Source: an uncultured Sphingomonadales bacterium (GTDB lineage Bacteria > Pseudomonadota > Alphaproteobacteria > Sphingomonadales > Sphingomonadaceae). Taken from it: a DNA stretch of 64,000 bases. The stretch is taken from NCBI GenBank assembly GCA_903832325.1, contig CAILBC010000012.1:148379-212378 (forward strand), read 5' to 3'. The translations under genes were made by a program, and so were the position numbers. Below, one piece after another: positions 1-8,453 of this stretch (position 1 is its first letter; each line of letters begins with the position of its first letter). The notes below the pieces were generated by a model. It did no database searches and was not told the origin of the DNA. It was given only the letters and a program-made list of their open reading frames with translations.

Positions 1-75
1 CGTGCCTCCAGCGGGGCCGACATCGCCCGCGATGACCAGAGCTGGAGCGAAAGCCGCAAAGGATCCGCCCAATGA
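1..75 (+). CDS. C-terminal end of an unidentified upstream gene (partial)
   Basis: Frame 1 is open from the window edge to a TGA at 73-75. That stop overlaps the maf start codon as ATGA, the same coupling seen at the next two junctions. Only 24 residues are visible, rich in Ser, Asp and Arg, with no family signature. Sphingomonads often carry a pyruvate-phosphate-dikinase regulatory protein gene here, but these residues do not confirm it. The open frame could also be chance. Confidence 0.3.
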   Translation, partial: RASSGADIARDDQSWSESRKGSAQ

Positions 76-665
76 CGCCGCCGCTCATGCTCGCCTCGCA
101 AAGCGCCTCGCGCAAGGCGATGCTGGAGGCCGCGGGCGTGCCGTTCGAAGCGCGCGCCGCCGATCTGGACGAGGCCGAACTGAAACGCGAACTGATCGGG
201 GTTCCCGGCCCCGACGTGGCGATGATCCTGGCCGAAGCCAAGGCGCTGTCCGTTTCGATGGCGGCGCCCGGGCGCCTGGTGCTGGGCGGTGATTCCCTGG
301 TGGAGGTTGCCGGCCGACAGTTTGACAAACCGTCGAGCCGCGCCGTTGCGGCAGAACACCTGGCGTTCTTTTCGGGCCAGACCATGGCGCTGTCATCGGC
401 GGTGGTGCTGGCGCGCGATGGCGCGGTGGTCTGGCGTCATGTCGAAACCGCGCGGTTGAAAGTGCGCACGCTGTCACCGGCTTTCATCGACAGCTATCTT
501 GCCAGCGAATGGCCGGCGGTGGGGGCCTGCGTCGGGGTGTTCCGGATCGAGGCACGGGGCGTGCAACTGTTCGAAACGATTGAGGGCAGCCATTTCACCG
601 TGCTGGGCATGCCATTGCTCGCGGTGCTGGGCCGCTTGCGCGCTTGCGGACATTTGCCCGCATGA
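72..665 (+). CDS. maf: Maf-family nucleotide pyrophosphatase
   Basis: This is a 197-residue Maf/HAM1-fold protein. Family members hydrolyse non-canonical or pyrimidine nucleoside triphosphates to monophosphates and are linked to septum control and nucleotide-pool cleaning. The N-terminal substrate loop [12 protein letters not shown] (residues 7-18) is the Maf SxSxxR signature. Asp74 in LGGDSLVE sits where Maf proteins have their catalytic acid. [13 protein letters not shown] near the C terminus matches the conserved IEGxxxxVxGLP stretch. Length is normal. The ATG overlaps the stop of the preceding frame, and the gene overlaps aroE by 4 nt, so translation is probably coupled. Whether the preference is for dTTP/UTP or 7-methyl-GTP cannot be read from the sequence. 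Confidence 0.93.
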   Translation: MTPPLMLASQSASRKAMLEAAGVPFEARAADLDEAELKRELIGVPGPDVAMILAEAKALSVSMAAPGRLVLGGDSLVEVAGRQFDKPSSRAVAAEHLAFFSGQTMALSSAVVLARDGAVVWRHVETARLKVRTLSPAFIDSYLASEWPAVGACVGVFRIEARGVQLFETIEGSHFTVLGMPLLAVLGRLRACGHLPA

Positions 666-1528
666 CCCTGCCGGACAGCGCCTATGCCGAAGTGATCGGC
701 GATCCCATCCGGCAGTCGAAATCGCCAGCGATCCACGGCTATTGGCTGGACCAGCTGGGTCTGGCCGGCAATTATCGCGCCACGCATGTCACGCCAGGGG
801 ATTTGCCCGCCTATATTGCGGCGCGCCGGGCCGATCCGCACTGGCGCGGGTGCAATGTGACAATGCCCCACAAACAGGCCGTCATCGCGTTGATCGACCG
901 GCTCGATCCGCTTGCCGCGCAGGTGGGCGCGGTCAACACGATTGTTCCCGAAGGCGGCGATCTGGTGGGATACAACACCGATGTGCCGGGGTTTCTGGAA
1001 CCTTTGCGGCCCTGGCTCGATCAGCGGCACCTGTTTCGCATGGCGCGCGTGCTTGGCACCGGCGGCGCCGCGCGCGCGGTGATCACCGCGCTTTCCGGTC
1101 AGGGCATGGTGCTGGTGGTGGCCGGGCGCGATCCGGGCAAGGCCCGCGCGCTGCTGGACGAGCTTGATCCCGCGGGCGAACACCACGTTGCCGATCTGGC
1201 GCATTTTGCCGCGCCCACCGATTTTGTCTTTGACGATCGCCAGGGCTGCTTCGATCTGGTGGTCAATGCCACATCGCTGGGCATGGCCGGCCACGCGCCC
1301 TTGCTGTTTGATCTGACCCATGCCCCGCCAGGCTCGGTGTTCTATGACATTGTCACCAGTCCGCTCGATACCACGCTGTTGCGCGCGGCGCGTGATGCCG
1401 GGTTTCCCGTGGTGGACGGGTTGTCGATGCTGATCGGCCAGGCCGATCACGCCTTTCGCCGGTTTTTTGGCGCTTTGCCCCCGCGTGGTGAGGCCGATCT
1501 GGCCCTGCGCGCCCGGTTGATGGCATGA
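662..1528 (+). CDS. aroE: Shikimate dehydrogenase (NADP+)
   Basis: A 288-residue enzyme that reduces 3-dehydroshikimate to shikimate with NADPH in the chorismate pathway. Visible elements are the shikimate-binding SKSPAIH (19-25), catalytic Lys71 in NVTMPHK, Asp107 in GYNTDVPGF, the dinucleotide loop GTGGAARA (132-139), NATSLGM, and the C-terminal [10 protein letters not shown] motif. The ORF track starts at 644, but ATG 662 forms an ATGA overlap with maf and begins the protein directly before the first beta strand, so I chose it. The 3' end overlaps coaE by ATGA. Length is typical. Confidence 0.96.
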   Translation: MTLPDSAYAEVIGDPIRQSKSPAIHGYWLDQLGLAGNYRATHVTPGDLPAYIAARRADPHWRGCNVTMPHKQAVIALIDRLDPLAAQVGAVNTIVPEGGDLVGYNTDVPGFLEPLRPWLDQRHLFRMARVLGTGGAARAVITALSGQGMVLVVAGRDPGKARALLDELDPAGEHHVADLAHFAAPTDFVFDDRQGCFDLVVNATSLGMAGHAPLLFDLTHAPPGSVFYDIVTSPLDTTLLRAARDAGFPVVDGLSMLIGQADHAFRRFFGALPPRGEADLALRARLMA

Positions 1529-2163
1529 ACCGGCCATTTGTTCTGGGTCTGACCGGATCAATCGGCATGGGCAAATCGGCGGTTGCGGCGATGCTGCGCG
1601 CGGCCGGCGTGCCGGTGTTCGATGCCGATGCCGCGGTGCACCGCCTTCAGGCCCCCGGCAGCCCGCTGCTGGCGCAGATCGAAGCCGAATTTCCCGGCAC
1701 CACCGGGTCCGAAGGGGTGCGCCGGCAGGACCTGGGCGCCCGCGTGTTCGGTGATCCGGCGGCGCTGGCCCGGCTGGAGGCGATCATGCACCCGGCGGTC
1801 GCCGGCTTGCGCGAAGCTTTTGTGGCCGATCATGCCGATGCGCCGCTGATCGTGTTCGATATTCCGCTGTTGTTCGAAAAGGGCGCCGACCGGCTCGAAG
1901 GTGGCAGCGCGCTCGATGCGATTGCCGTGGTGTCGGCGCCGGCGGCTATGCAGCGCGACAGGGTGCTGGCACGGCCGGGGATGAGCGAAGACCGCTTTGC
2001 GAAAATCCTTGCGCTGCAGGTGCCCGATGCCGAAAAACGCGCGCGTGCCGATTACGTAATCGATACTGGCGTGCCCATCGCCGAAACCGAATGTGCGGTG
2101 GCCGCGCTGGTGGCCAGCCTGGTGTCCGGACCGCGCGCGGCAAGGCACAGAAAAAACCGCTGA
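1525..2163 (+). CDS. coaE: Dephospho-CoA kinase
   Basis: A 212-residue P-loop kinase that phosphorylates the ribose 3'-OH of dephospho-CoA, the last step of CoA synthesis. Walker A is GSIGMGKS (11-18). Family motifs follow: HPAV, a lid-region DIPLLFE and the VVSAPAAMQRDR segment. The start overlaps the aroE stop (ATGA), making maf-aroE-coaE one coupled transcription unit. The Ala/Arg-rich tail after VIDTG is slightly long but ordinary for sphingomonads. Confidence 0.95.
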   Translation: MNRPFVLGLTGSIGMGKSAVAAMLRAAGVPVFDADAAVHRLQAPGSPLLAQIEAEFPGTTGSEGVRRQDLGARVFGDPAALARLEAIMHPAVAGLREAFVADHADAPLIVFDIPLLFEKGADRLEGGSALDAIAVVSAPAAMQRDRVLARPGMSEDRFAKILALQVPDAEKRARADYVIDTGVPIAETECAVAALVASLVSGPRAARHRKNR

Positions 2164-2297
2164 AAAAACCGCCGGATTGGCACCTGTTTGCGGCCACCGG
2201 CTTGACCGGACGCAAATCACGGGTGTGCGGTCTGTGGCATCCGGAATTTTGCGCCGAACTCTTGTCAGCGCGGCTTTGCAGGTTCATCGTCCGGCCA

Positions 2298-3014
2298 ATG
2301 CGCGAAATTGTTTTCGATACCGAAACGACGGGGTTCGATCCCAAGGGCGGCCATCGCATCGTCGAAATAGGCTGCATTGAACTGATCAACCGCGTGCCCT
2401 CGGGCGCGGTGTTCCACGAATATTTCGATCCGGAACGCGACATGCCGGCCGAGGCCGAGGCGGTCCACGGCCTGTCGATCGGATTTTTGACGGGCAAGCC
2501 CCGTTTTGCCGACCGCGCCGAAGACCTGATCGCGTTTCTGGGCGATGCGCCGCTGATCGCGCACAATGCGGCGTTCGATTTCGGCTTTCTCAATGCCGAA
2601 CTGGCGACAAGCGGGCTCGGCGATGTCTCGCTCGATCGCATGATCGACACGATCGCGATTGCCCGGCGCAAACATCCCGGCGCCAAACTCAGCCTCGATG
2701 CGCTGTGTTCGCGCTATGGCATCGATCGCAGCCATCGTACCAAACACGGCGCGCTGCTCGATGCCGAATTGCTGGCCCAGCTTTATGTTGAATTGCTCGG
2801 TGGCCGCCAGATCGGGCTGGAACTGGCCGCCGATGCTGCCGCCCAGGGGGCATCGCAGGCTGGCGGGGCGCCTGCGCCCGCCGGCTCTGCGCTCACACCC
2901 GGCCCGGTGCGACCCATTCGTGCCGCGCGCCCGCACCGGGCGAGCGAAGCGGAACTGACCCGCCACAGCGCATTCATGGCGGGGTTTGGAGATCCGCTGT
3001 GGAACCGATCCTGA
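2298..3014 (+). CDS. dnaQ: DNA polymerase III epsilon subunit (3'-5' proofreading exonuclease)
   Basis: A 238-residue DEDDh exonuclease that proofreads for DNA polymerase III. ExoI is DTETTG (Asp7, Glu9), ExoII is HNAAFDF (Asp94), and ExoIII is HGALLDAE (His150, Asp155). The track ORF opens at 2091, but residues before MREIVFDTET lack family similarity and overlap coaE, so ATG 2298 is the likely start. The C-terminal ~70 residues are Ala/Pro-rich and end in a tail of the kind that carries the polymerase-binding segment. The 134 nt after coaE hold no gene I can see. Confidence 0.94.
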   Translation: MREIVFDTETTGFDPKGGHRIVEIGCIELINRVPSGAVFHEYFDPERDMPAEAEAVHGLSIGFLTGKPRFADRAEDLIAFLGDAPLIAHNAAFDFGFLNAELATSGLGDVSLDRMIDTIAIARRKHPGAKLSLDALCSRYGIDRSHRTKHGALLDAELLAQLYVELLGGRQIGLELAADAAAQGASQAGGAPAPAGSALTPGPVRPIRAARPHRASEAELTRHSAFMAGFGDPLWNRS

Positions 3015-3065
3015 CCGGATCGCGCCCACGGTGCCTCTCGGCCTGAAAAGTAAAGGAGAACGATC

Positions 3066-3677
3066 ATGGACATTCGCGTTTCGGGACATCAGGTGGACAC
3101 TGGCGCCGCCTTCGAAGCCCACGCCCAGCAGCGGCTGGCCGTTATCGTCGACAAATACTTTTCGCGCGCGTTGTCATCGCATGTCACGCTGGGCAAGGCG
3201 CCGCATGGCGGGTTTCGCTGCGATATCGTCACTCATGTGGCGCAAGGGCTGATCCTGAAGGGCAGCTCGGTTGCGCAGGATGCGCACCAGGCGCTCGACC
3301 AGTCGGCCGAAAAGATCGATCGTCAGCTCAGCCGCTACAAACGACGGATCAAAGACCGGCATGAAAGCGCGGTCCACGCCCGCCGGCTTGACGATGCGCG
3401 GTTCAGCCCGGGGGACGAAGGCCTCGTCGCAACGGTGGAAGATGCCACCTACACGCTGTTTGCCGAACCGGGCCAGGATGAAGAACCCGCCGATGCCCCG
3501 CTGGTGATCGCCGAAACGCGTGTCGACGTGCCCACGGCGACCGTGTCCGATGCGGTGATGATGCTCGATTTGCGCAACACCAACGCGCTGTTGTTCAAGA
3601 ATGCCGGTACCGGCGTGCACAACATGGTCTATCGCCGGGGCGATGGGTCAATCGGCTGGGTCGAACCGCGCAAATAA
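3066..3677 (+). CDS. hpf: Long-form ribosome hibernation promoting factor
   Basis: A 203-residue long HPF/RaiA. The N-terminal domain (about 1-100) binds the 30S decoding region. The C-terminal domain carries the dimerisation sequence DLRNTNALLFKN and the terminal GDGSIGWVEPR, typical of long forms that form 100S ribosomes in stationary phase. A strong AAGGAG lies at 3053-3058, 7 nt before the ATG. In many Proteobacteria hpf lies in an rpoN-hpf-ptsN cluster. Here ptsN follows 168 nt later but rpoN is absent. A GC-rich inverted repeat at about 3701-3730 follows the stop, without a T run. Confidence 0.95.
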   Translation: MDIRVSGHQVDTGAAFEAHAQQRLAVIVDKYFSRALSSHVTLGKAPHGGFRCDIVTHVAQGLILKGSSVAQDAHQALDQSAEKIDRQLSRYKRRIKDRHESAVHARRLDDARFSPGDEGLVATVEDATYTLFAEPGQDEEPADAPLVIAETRVDVPTATVSDAVMMLDLRNTNALLFKNAGTGVHNMVYRRGDGSIGWVEPRK

Positions 3678-3845
3678 CCGAATTTGCTGCTGGTGTTGTT
3701 CCGTTCCCGCCTGCCCAAAGGGCGGGACGGGGCGGAACCGCGCGGCAAATGCCCGGGACCATCTACGCCAATCGACCCTTGCGCCCGGCCCAAATCAGGC
3801 GCATTGCGCGGCCCAAGATGACTGTGCCTTTATCGGGCCGATGGT

Positions 3846-4319
3846 ATGCAATTTGCGATGACCGCGCTCTTTTCGATTGATCAACAGGCAGTTCGGCAGA
3901 TCGGCGCTGAATCCAAGGCGCAGATCATGGCGATCCTTGCCGACTGCTTTGGTGCAGTCTACGGGCTTGACCCGGATTACGTCCATGAACGCCTGTCGGA
4001 ACGCGAAGCGCTGGGCAGCACCGGATTCGGCCGCGGCGTGGCGATCCCCCACGCGCGGATTGCCGGGCTGACGCGGCCGGTGGCGGTGTTTTTGCGGCTG
4101 CAGCGCCCGGTGGACTTCGCGTCGGCCGACGGCATGCCGGTTGACTGCGTGTTTGGCCTGCTGTCGCCCGATCAGGCTGGCGCGGTCCATCTGCAGGCGC
4201 TGGCCGGGATTTCACGGCTGATGCGTGATGACCGGATGCATGCGCGCCTGCTGGCTGCGCCCGATGCCGATGCGCTTTATGGCCTTCTGGTCAACGTGAT
4301 CGATCGCGACGCGGCCTGA
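3846..4319 (+). CDS. ptsN: Nitrogen PTS enzyme IIA (EIIA-Ntr)
   Basis: A 157-residue PTS EIIA type-2 domain, the terminal phosphoacceptor of the regulatory nitrogen PTS. The phosphorylated histidine is His69 in GVAIPHARI. LLSPDQAGAVHLQALA matches the conserved helix of the family. A second ATG at 3858 (MTALFS) is equally plausible. The phosphodonor enzyme I (ptsP) is encoded about 23 kb away at 26869. No HPr (ptsO) gene is in the window. Confidence 0.92.
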   Translation: MQFAMTALFSIDQQAVRQIGAESKAQIMAILADCFGAVYGLDPDYVHERLSEREALGSTGFGRGVAIPHARIAGLTRPVAVFLRLQRPVDFASADGMPVDCVFGLLSPDQAGAVHLQALAGISRLMRDDRMHARLLAAPDADALYGLLVNVIDRDAA

Positions 4320-4330
4320 CCCCGTTTGCG

Positions 4331-4681
4331 GTGATGGATTCGCCCCGAATGCCCGCCGCACTCGAAGTCACCGCGTTGTTGCGCCAGACTCAGTCCAACG
4401 GCGGATTCGGCATGGTGCTGCACAAAGGCGATGCCGACAGTGGGGCGATCCTGGTGGTTGCGGTTGATCGCGAAGGACTCGGCACGCTTTATGAACGGCT
4501 GCCTGATCCCGATTTTCCCGAACGGCGGCCAGGCCGCTGGCAGCAGGTGCGCGCACAGAACCCTGCCGAGCGCCAGGCGTTTGACGATTACCTTGATCGG
4601 CGCGTGCAGCGCGATCCCGACCTGTGGATCATCGAACTGACCATCGCAGATGTTGAACGGTCCATCCTGAACCCGGCCTGA
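4331..4681 (+). CDS. DUF1491 family protein
   Basis: A 116-residue soluble protein of a small alphaproteobacterial family of unknown function. The conserved N-terminal block is recognisable: a hydrophobic strand, then GGFGMVLHKGDADSGAILVV. WIIELTIADVERSI closes the protein. It follows ptsN by 11 nt, so the two are probably co-transcribed. GTG 4331, ATG 4334 and ATG 4349 are all possible starts. I saw no catalytic motif, signal peptide or membrane segment. Confidence 0.8.
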   Translation: MMDSPRMPAALEVTALLRQTQSNGGFGMVLHKGDADSGAILVVAVDREGLGTLYERLPDPDFPERRPGRWQQVRAQNPAERQAFDDYLDRRVQRDPDLWIIELTIADVERSILNPA

Positions 4682-4905
4682 CCGACGCGGCAATGGGTTG
4701 ACTCTGCCGTGCGGGGCCATAAAGGCGACCGTCCTACGAATGCGCAGGCGGTGACGCACGACACGAGGGTCGTTCGCACAGGCACGCAGACGGGGGGCAG
4801 ACGGCCTGGTATTCGGGTCGGATCGGTTTTCCGGGCTGCATTTTGCGCCCGATCGATCCGCCATGCAACCTTGCCCCGATGTCCACCGCCCGGTTTGGAT
4901 AGAGA

Positions 4906-5634
4906 GTGAGCATATCCCTTCGATTGGCCAGTGCGATCAGCATTGCCCTGTCTCTGACACTTGCGGTGCTCGGCACGACCGGTGCCAAAGCCCGCCCCCA
5001 GGACCCGCAAATTCGGGTCAATGATGCCCAGACAGCATCATCAGGTGCGGTTACGACCGTTACCCCCCAACAGATCAGCCCCGCAAACGTGCTTCCGAAC
5101 GGTGAAGTGCAGATCTTGCGTGATGGCCCATCCGCTGACGCCACGATTGGCAACACCGGGGCTGGCAACACTGGGGCTGGCAACACTGGGGCCTCCGATG
5201 CCGATCCGGCTATCTCGCCCGCCGCTTCGCTCGCCGAAATGGTCGATGCGGTGCAAGTGCCCGCCGATCTGCCCAAGGACATCACGTGCCTGGCCGGTGC
5301 GATCTATTTCGAAGCCAAAAGCGAAAGCCTGGCCGGGCAGCTCGCTGTCGGCCGCGTGATTGTCGCGCGCACGGCTTCGGGGCATTTCCCCAGTTCCTAT
5401 TGCGGTGTCGTGTTCCAGCACGCGCAGTTTTCGTTTGTGCGCGGTGGTGCGATGCCGTCGATTGACCGGTCCAGCCGCGCTTGGCGCCAGGCGGTCAAGA
5501 TCGCGCTGATTGCCGATCGCGGTGCATGGAAAAGCCCGGCCGAAGGCGCGCTGTTCTTCCACGCCGCGCGGGTCGGCCCGGTTGCCGGCAAAGCCCGCGT
5601 CGCGCGCATCGATAACCATGTGTTCTATCGCTGA
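4906..5634 (+). CDS. Exported SleB-type cell wall hydrolase
   Basis: A 242-residue protein with an N-terminal signal peptide (hydrophobic residues about 6-26, ending GAKA-R). A low-complexity linker follows, containing three tandem NTGAG units encoded by a 15-bp repeat at about 5150-5192. The Hydrolase_2/SleB domain covers about 125-242: CLAGAIYFEAKSE includes the proposed catalytic Glu, and ALFFHAARV and IDNHVFYR complete the fold. Family members cleave peptidoglycan. The GTG start gives a complete signal peptide. A terminator follows at 5662. The upstream 4682-4905 gap shows nothing I recognise. Confidence 0.88.
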   Translation: MSISLRLASAISIALSLTLAVLGTTGAKARPQDPQIRVNDAQTASSGAVTTVTPQQISPANVLPNGEVQILRDGPSADATIGNTGAGNTGAGNTGASDADPAISPAASLAEMVDAVQVPADLPKDITCLAGAIYFEAKSESLAGQLAVGRVIVARTASGHFPSSYCGVVFQHAQFSFVRGGAMPSIDRSSRAWRQAVKIALIADRGAWKSPAEGALFFHAARVGPVAGKARVARIDNHVFYR

Positions 5635-5661
5635 CGCTGTTTGACGAATTTCGTCGAACCG

Positions 5662-5695
5662 GGGCCGCTGCATCCAACGATGCGGCGGCCCTTTT
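5662..5695 (+). terminator. Rho-independent terminator after the SleB-like gene
   Basis: A 13-bp stem (GGGCCGCTGCATC pairing with GATGCGGCGGCCC, one G-U pair) with a CAAC loop, followed by TTTT. It lies between the convergent SleB-like gene (ends 5634) and the thioesterase gene (ends 5700). Confidence 0.75.
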
Positions 5696-5699
5696 CGAT

Positions 5700-6536
5700 T
5701 CAGCGTCGGCGGCTTTGCGCCATCGCCGAAACCACGATCACGCCCAGCGGCCCGGCGGTATCGTGGATCGCGGTCTGGCCAACGGCCACGCCGTCGCTCG
5801 ATGTGTGCCCGGTCAGTTCATAGCCGATCCACCGGCCCTGCGGCAGGCGGTGCAAGTGGATGGTGAAATCGGTGTTGACGAAATCGATGCCGGATTCGCT
5901 GCTGTGTGCCAGCGGGCTGGCAAAATCGGCCGTCAGCACCAGCGCCAGCCAGGGGCTGACCGGGTGACCGGCGACCACGGCCATGGTGGTGCTGATCCAG
6001 GCCTGGCGCGCGGCGGCCGGCGCCAGTTGCCCCAGCACCGGGGGATTTCCCCCGGCCGGCGCGTCGTGCGCCGGGGCGCTGCGGGCGAAACGATCATGAT
6101 CGGCGGGAATGGCGCGCATTTCCCAGCGCATTGTGCGTGGCCCTGCGGGCAGGGTATCGGGGTGCGGTGCGGGCCAGGGCGGGCTTTGCCACACCGGATT
6201 GGCCGGCTGGCTGCCGCGCCGCACGATCTGGCACAGCGCGCGCGTATGCACGCGTCCATCCGCGATCAGCCGCGCCTCGATCAGCCGCAGCCGCCGGCTT
6301 TCGTGCAGCATTTCGGTTTCCACGGAGAGCGCCGCCGCCGGGGGCATGCGCAGCATGTCGACCGACAGCCGCACCGGCACCCAATCAGGTTCCAGCCAAT
6401 CGCGTTCGATCGCATGGCCCAGCAGCGATGCCGCCGCCGCACCGCTCAACGTATCCGGCTGCCAATATCCCTGCGCGAGCTTCGTGGGAACAAAGCGGCC
6501 CCCGTCGCAGTCATAGAAATGCCCTGGATGTGCCAT
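5700..6536 (-). CDS. Acyl-CoA thioesterase-like double-hotdog protein
   Basis: A 278-residue protein resembling the TesB-like thioesterase family. It begins with a hotdog segment ('FYDCDGGRFVPTKLAQGYWQPDTLSG') and ends in a second hotdog half with DFVNTDFTIHLHRLP. SSDGVAVGQTAIHDTAGPLG matches the region holding the catalytic residues of TesB-type enzymes. The substrate is unknown. The track starts at 6593; ATG 6536 (MAHPGHFYD) places the start directly before the conserved domain. It lies downstream of purH, separated by a hairpin repeat. Confidence 0.8.
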   Translation of the reverse strand: MAHPGHFYDCDGGRFVPTKLAQGYWQPDTLSGAAAASLLGHAIERDWLEPDWVPVRLSVDMLRMPPAAALSVETEMLHESRRLRLIEARLIADGRVHTRALCQIVRRGSQPANPVWQSPPWPAPHPDTLPAGPRTMRWEMRAIPADHDRFARSAPAHDAPAGGNPPVLGQLAPAAARQAWISTTMAVVAGHPVSPWLALVLTADFASPLAHSSESGIDFVNTDFTIHLHRLPQGRWIGYELTGHTSSDGVAVGQTAIHDTAGPLGVIVVSAMAQSRRR

Positions 6537-6580
6537 GCCGTCCCTCATACGGATGTGCGATGGGTGGAACGCATCGCACA

Positions 6581-6657
6581 ACGTGACGCGCAATCGCCGC
6601 GCGGGCTGATACCAACGCGCAGTGAGTCAAGCGCACTGCGCGTTGGTATCAGTGGCG
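6581..6657. repeat. Dispersed hairpin repeat, copy 1 (REP-like)
   Basis: The core is a perfect inverted repeat: TGATACCAACGCGCAGTG (6607-6624), a 9-nt loop, and CACTGCGCGTTGGTATCA (6634-6651). It is preceded by CGCCGCGCGGGC. A related, more degenerate copy lies at about 42651-42728 in the same orientation, sharing the loop AGTCAAGC and the left flank. The right arm contains the purH stop codon. There is no T run, so it is not a canonical terminator. Confidence 0.8.
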
Positions 6658-8244
6658 GAAATGGCGCATGCCGGTGAAGACCATGGCCAGCCCGGCTTCA
6701 TCGGCGGCGCGGATCACGTCTTCATCGCGGATCGATCCGCCCGGCTGGATCACGCAAGTCGCGCCGGCCTCGACCGCGGCAAGCAGGCCATCGGCAAAAG
6801 GAAAGAACGCGTCAGAGGCAACCGCCGATCCGATCGTGCGCGGGCCATCCCAGCCGTGCGTTTCAGCCGCCTCACGCGCTTTGGCCGCGGCGATGCGCGA
6901 TGAATCGCGGCGGTTCATCTGGCCGGCGCCGATCCCGGCGGTGACGCCATCGCGCGCATAAACGATTGCGTTCGATTTCACATGCTTGGCCACAGTCCAG
7001 GCAAACAGGGCGTCGGCCAGTTCCTGCGGGGTGGGGGCGCGGCGGGTCACGACTTTCAGTTCGGCGGGATCGATCCGGCCATTGTCGCGATCCTGTACCA
7101 GCAGGCCGCCGGCAATCGGCACGGTGATCAGCGCGTCACGCGCCGCATCGGGCAGTGCGGGCAAAATCAGCAGGCGCAGGTTCTTTTTGTGCGCAAACAC
7201 CGCGCGCGCGGCTTCGTCTGCGCCCGGCGCCACCACCACTTCGGTAAAGATCGCGGTGATCGCCTCGGCCGTCGGGCCATCGAGCGGCACGTTGGTGGCC
7301 ACGATGCCGCCAAATGCGGATACCGAATCGCAGGCCAGCGCGGCCTGCCACGCTTCAACCAGCGTGGCCGCGGTGGCCACGCCGCAAGGGTTCGCGTGCT
7401 TTACGATCACCACGGTCGGCCCGGCCTCGCGGAATTCGGCAATCAGTTCGATCGCCGCATTGGCGTCGTTGTAATTGTTGTACGACAGCTCCTTGCCCTG
7501 CACCTGCTCGGCCTGGGGCAGGCCCGATCCGGAGCCGCCGCGCGGCACATAAAGCGCCGCCGCCTGGTGCGGATTTTCGCCATAGCGCAGCGTGCTCACC
7601 AGCGTGTGCGCCTGCGTCAGCGTTTCGGGAAAATGCTGGCCCTGATCGACCCGTGCGAACCATGCCGCAATCGCCGAGTCATAGGCCGCGGTGGCCGCAT
7701 AGGCCTTTGCCGCAAGGCGCCGGCGGAACGCGAGCGAGGTGGCGCCGCCGCTGGCGGTCAGTTCATCGATAAGCGCGCCATAATCGGCCGGATCGGTCAC
7801 GATCGCGACGAAATCATGGTTCTTGGCAGCGGAACGGACCATCGCCGGGCCGCCGATATCGATGTTTTCGATGGTTTCATCGCGATCCGCGCCGCGCGCC
7901 ACGGTGGCCTCGAACGGATAGAGATTGACCACCACCAGATCGATCGCACCGATGGCATGTGTGGCCATGGCCGCGGCATGGTCGGGATTGTCACGCACCG
8001 CGAGCAGGCCGCCGTGGACCATCGGGTGCAGCGTCTTGACCCGGCCGTCCATCATTTCGGGAAACCCGGTGAGGTCGGAAATGTCGCGCACCGCCAGCCC
8101 CGCCTCACGCAGGGCCTTTGCCGTGCCGCCTGTCGAAACCAGCTCAACCCCATGCGCCACCAGCGCCTGGCCCAGTTCGACCAGGCCGGCCTTGTCGGAC
8201 ACGGAAAGCAATGCCCTCGCGATTTTCACTGTACCCAATGCCAT
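6649..8244 (-). CDS. purH: Bifunctional AICAR transformylase / IMP cyclohydrolase
   Basis: A 531-residue enzyme catalysing the last two steps of de novo IMP synthesis. The N-terminal cyclohydrolase (about 1-200) begins with [10 protein letters not shown] and has STGGTAKAL and the [12 protein letters not shown] signature. The C-terminal formyltransferase (about 205-531) has the catalytic KHANPCGVA motif and ends with the conserved [10 protein letters not shown]. Length matches the family. The stop codon sits inside the copy-1 hairpin repeat. The 5' side is preceded by hairpin array A (8283-8447), which ends 38 nt before the start codon. Confidence 0.97.
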   Translation of the reverse strand: MALGTVKIARALLSVSDKAGLVELGQALVAHGVELVSTGGTAKALREAGLAVRDISDLTGFPEMMDGRVKTLHPMVHGGLLAVRDNPDHAAAMATHAIGAIDLVVVNLYPFEATVARGADRDETIENIDIGGPAMVRSAAKNHDFVAIVTDPADYGALIDELTASGGATSLAFRRRLAAKAYAATAAYDSAIAAWFARVDQGQHFPETLTQAHTLVSTLRYGENPHQAAALYVPRGGSGSGLPQAEQVQGKELSYNNYNDANAAIELIAEFREAGPTVVIVKHANPCGVATAATLVEAWQAALACDSVSAFGGIVATNVPLDGPTAEAITAIFTEVVVAPGADEAARAVFAHKKNLRLLILPALPDAARDALITVPIAGGLLVQDRDNGRIDPAELKVVTRRAPTPQELADALFAWTVAKHVKSNAIVYARDGVTAGIGAGQMNRRDSSRIAAAKAREAAETHGWDGPRTIGSAVASDAFFPFADGLLAAVEAGATCVIQPGGSIRDEDVIRAADEAGLAMVFTGMRHFRH

Positions 8245-8282
8245 TGTCCCGAATTGCAGCTGACTATGGGGTGTGCCTTAGA

Positions 8283-8447
8283 GCGCCGCGCAAAAAAGTG
8301 GGAACCGGTTTTTTGCGAAAAGCGGCGCGACCACCAAAAAACATGCGCCGCGCAAAAAAGCATGCCCTGAGCGAAGTCGAAGGGTGGGAACCGGTTTTTT
8401 GCGAAAAGCGGCGCGACCATCAAAAAACATGCGCCGCGCAAAAAAAC
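8283..8447 (-). repeat. Hairpin repeat array A, between the heparinase-like gene and purH
   Basis: The array has a short unit (8283-8328), a long unit (8345-8414) and a third partial left arm (8431-8447). Each complete unit is an inverted repeat with outer arms GCGCCGC/GCGGCGC and inner arms GCAAAAAA/TTTTTTGC around GTGGGAACCGG. The long unit contains an extra 24 bp (CATGCCCTGAGC...GAAGGG). Units are separated by 16-nt spacers GACCAYCAAAAAACAT. The family recurs as array B at 18782-18990 in the opposite strand orientation. Relative to the downstream gene, the short unit is again the proximal one. Confidence 0.92.
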
Positions 8448-8453
8448 GGGGGC

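Noticed and set aside
494-1561. 355-residue minus-strand ORF opposite aroE
   Set aside because: It is a shadow of the aroE/maf codons with skewed His/Gln/Arg content and no family motif. The same applies to other long antisense ORFs, such as 16486-17823, 27835-29214 and 44824-47052.
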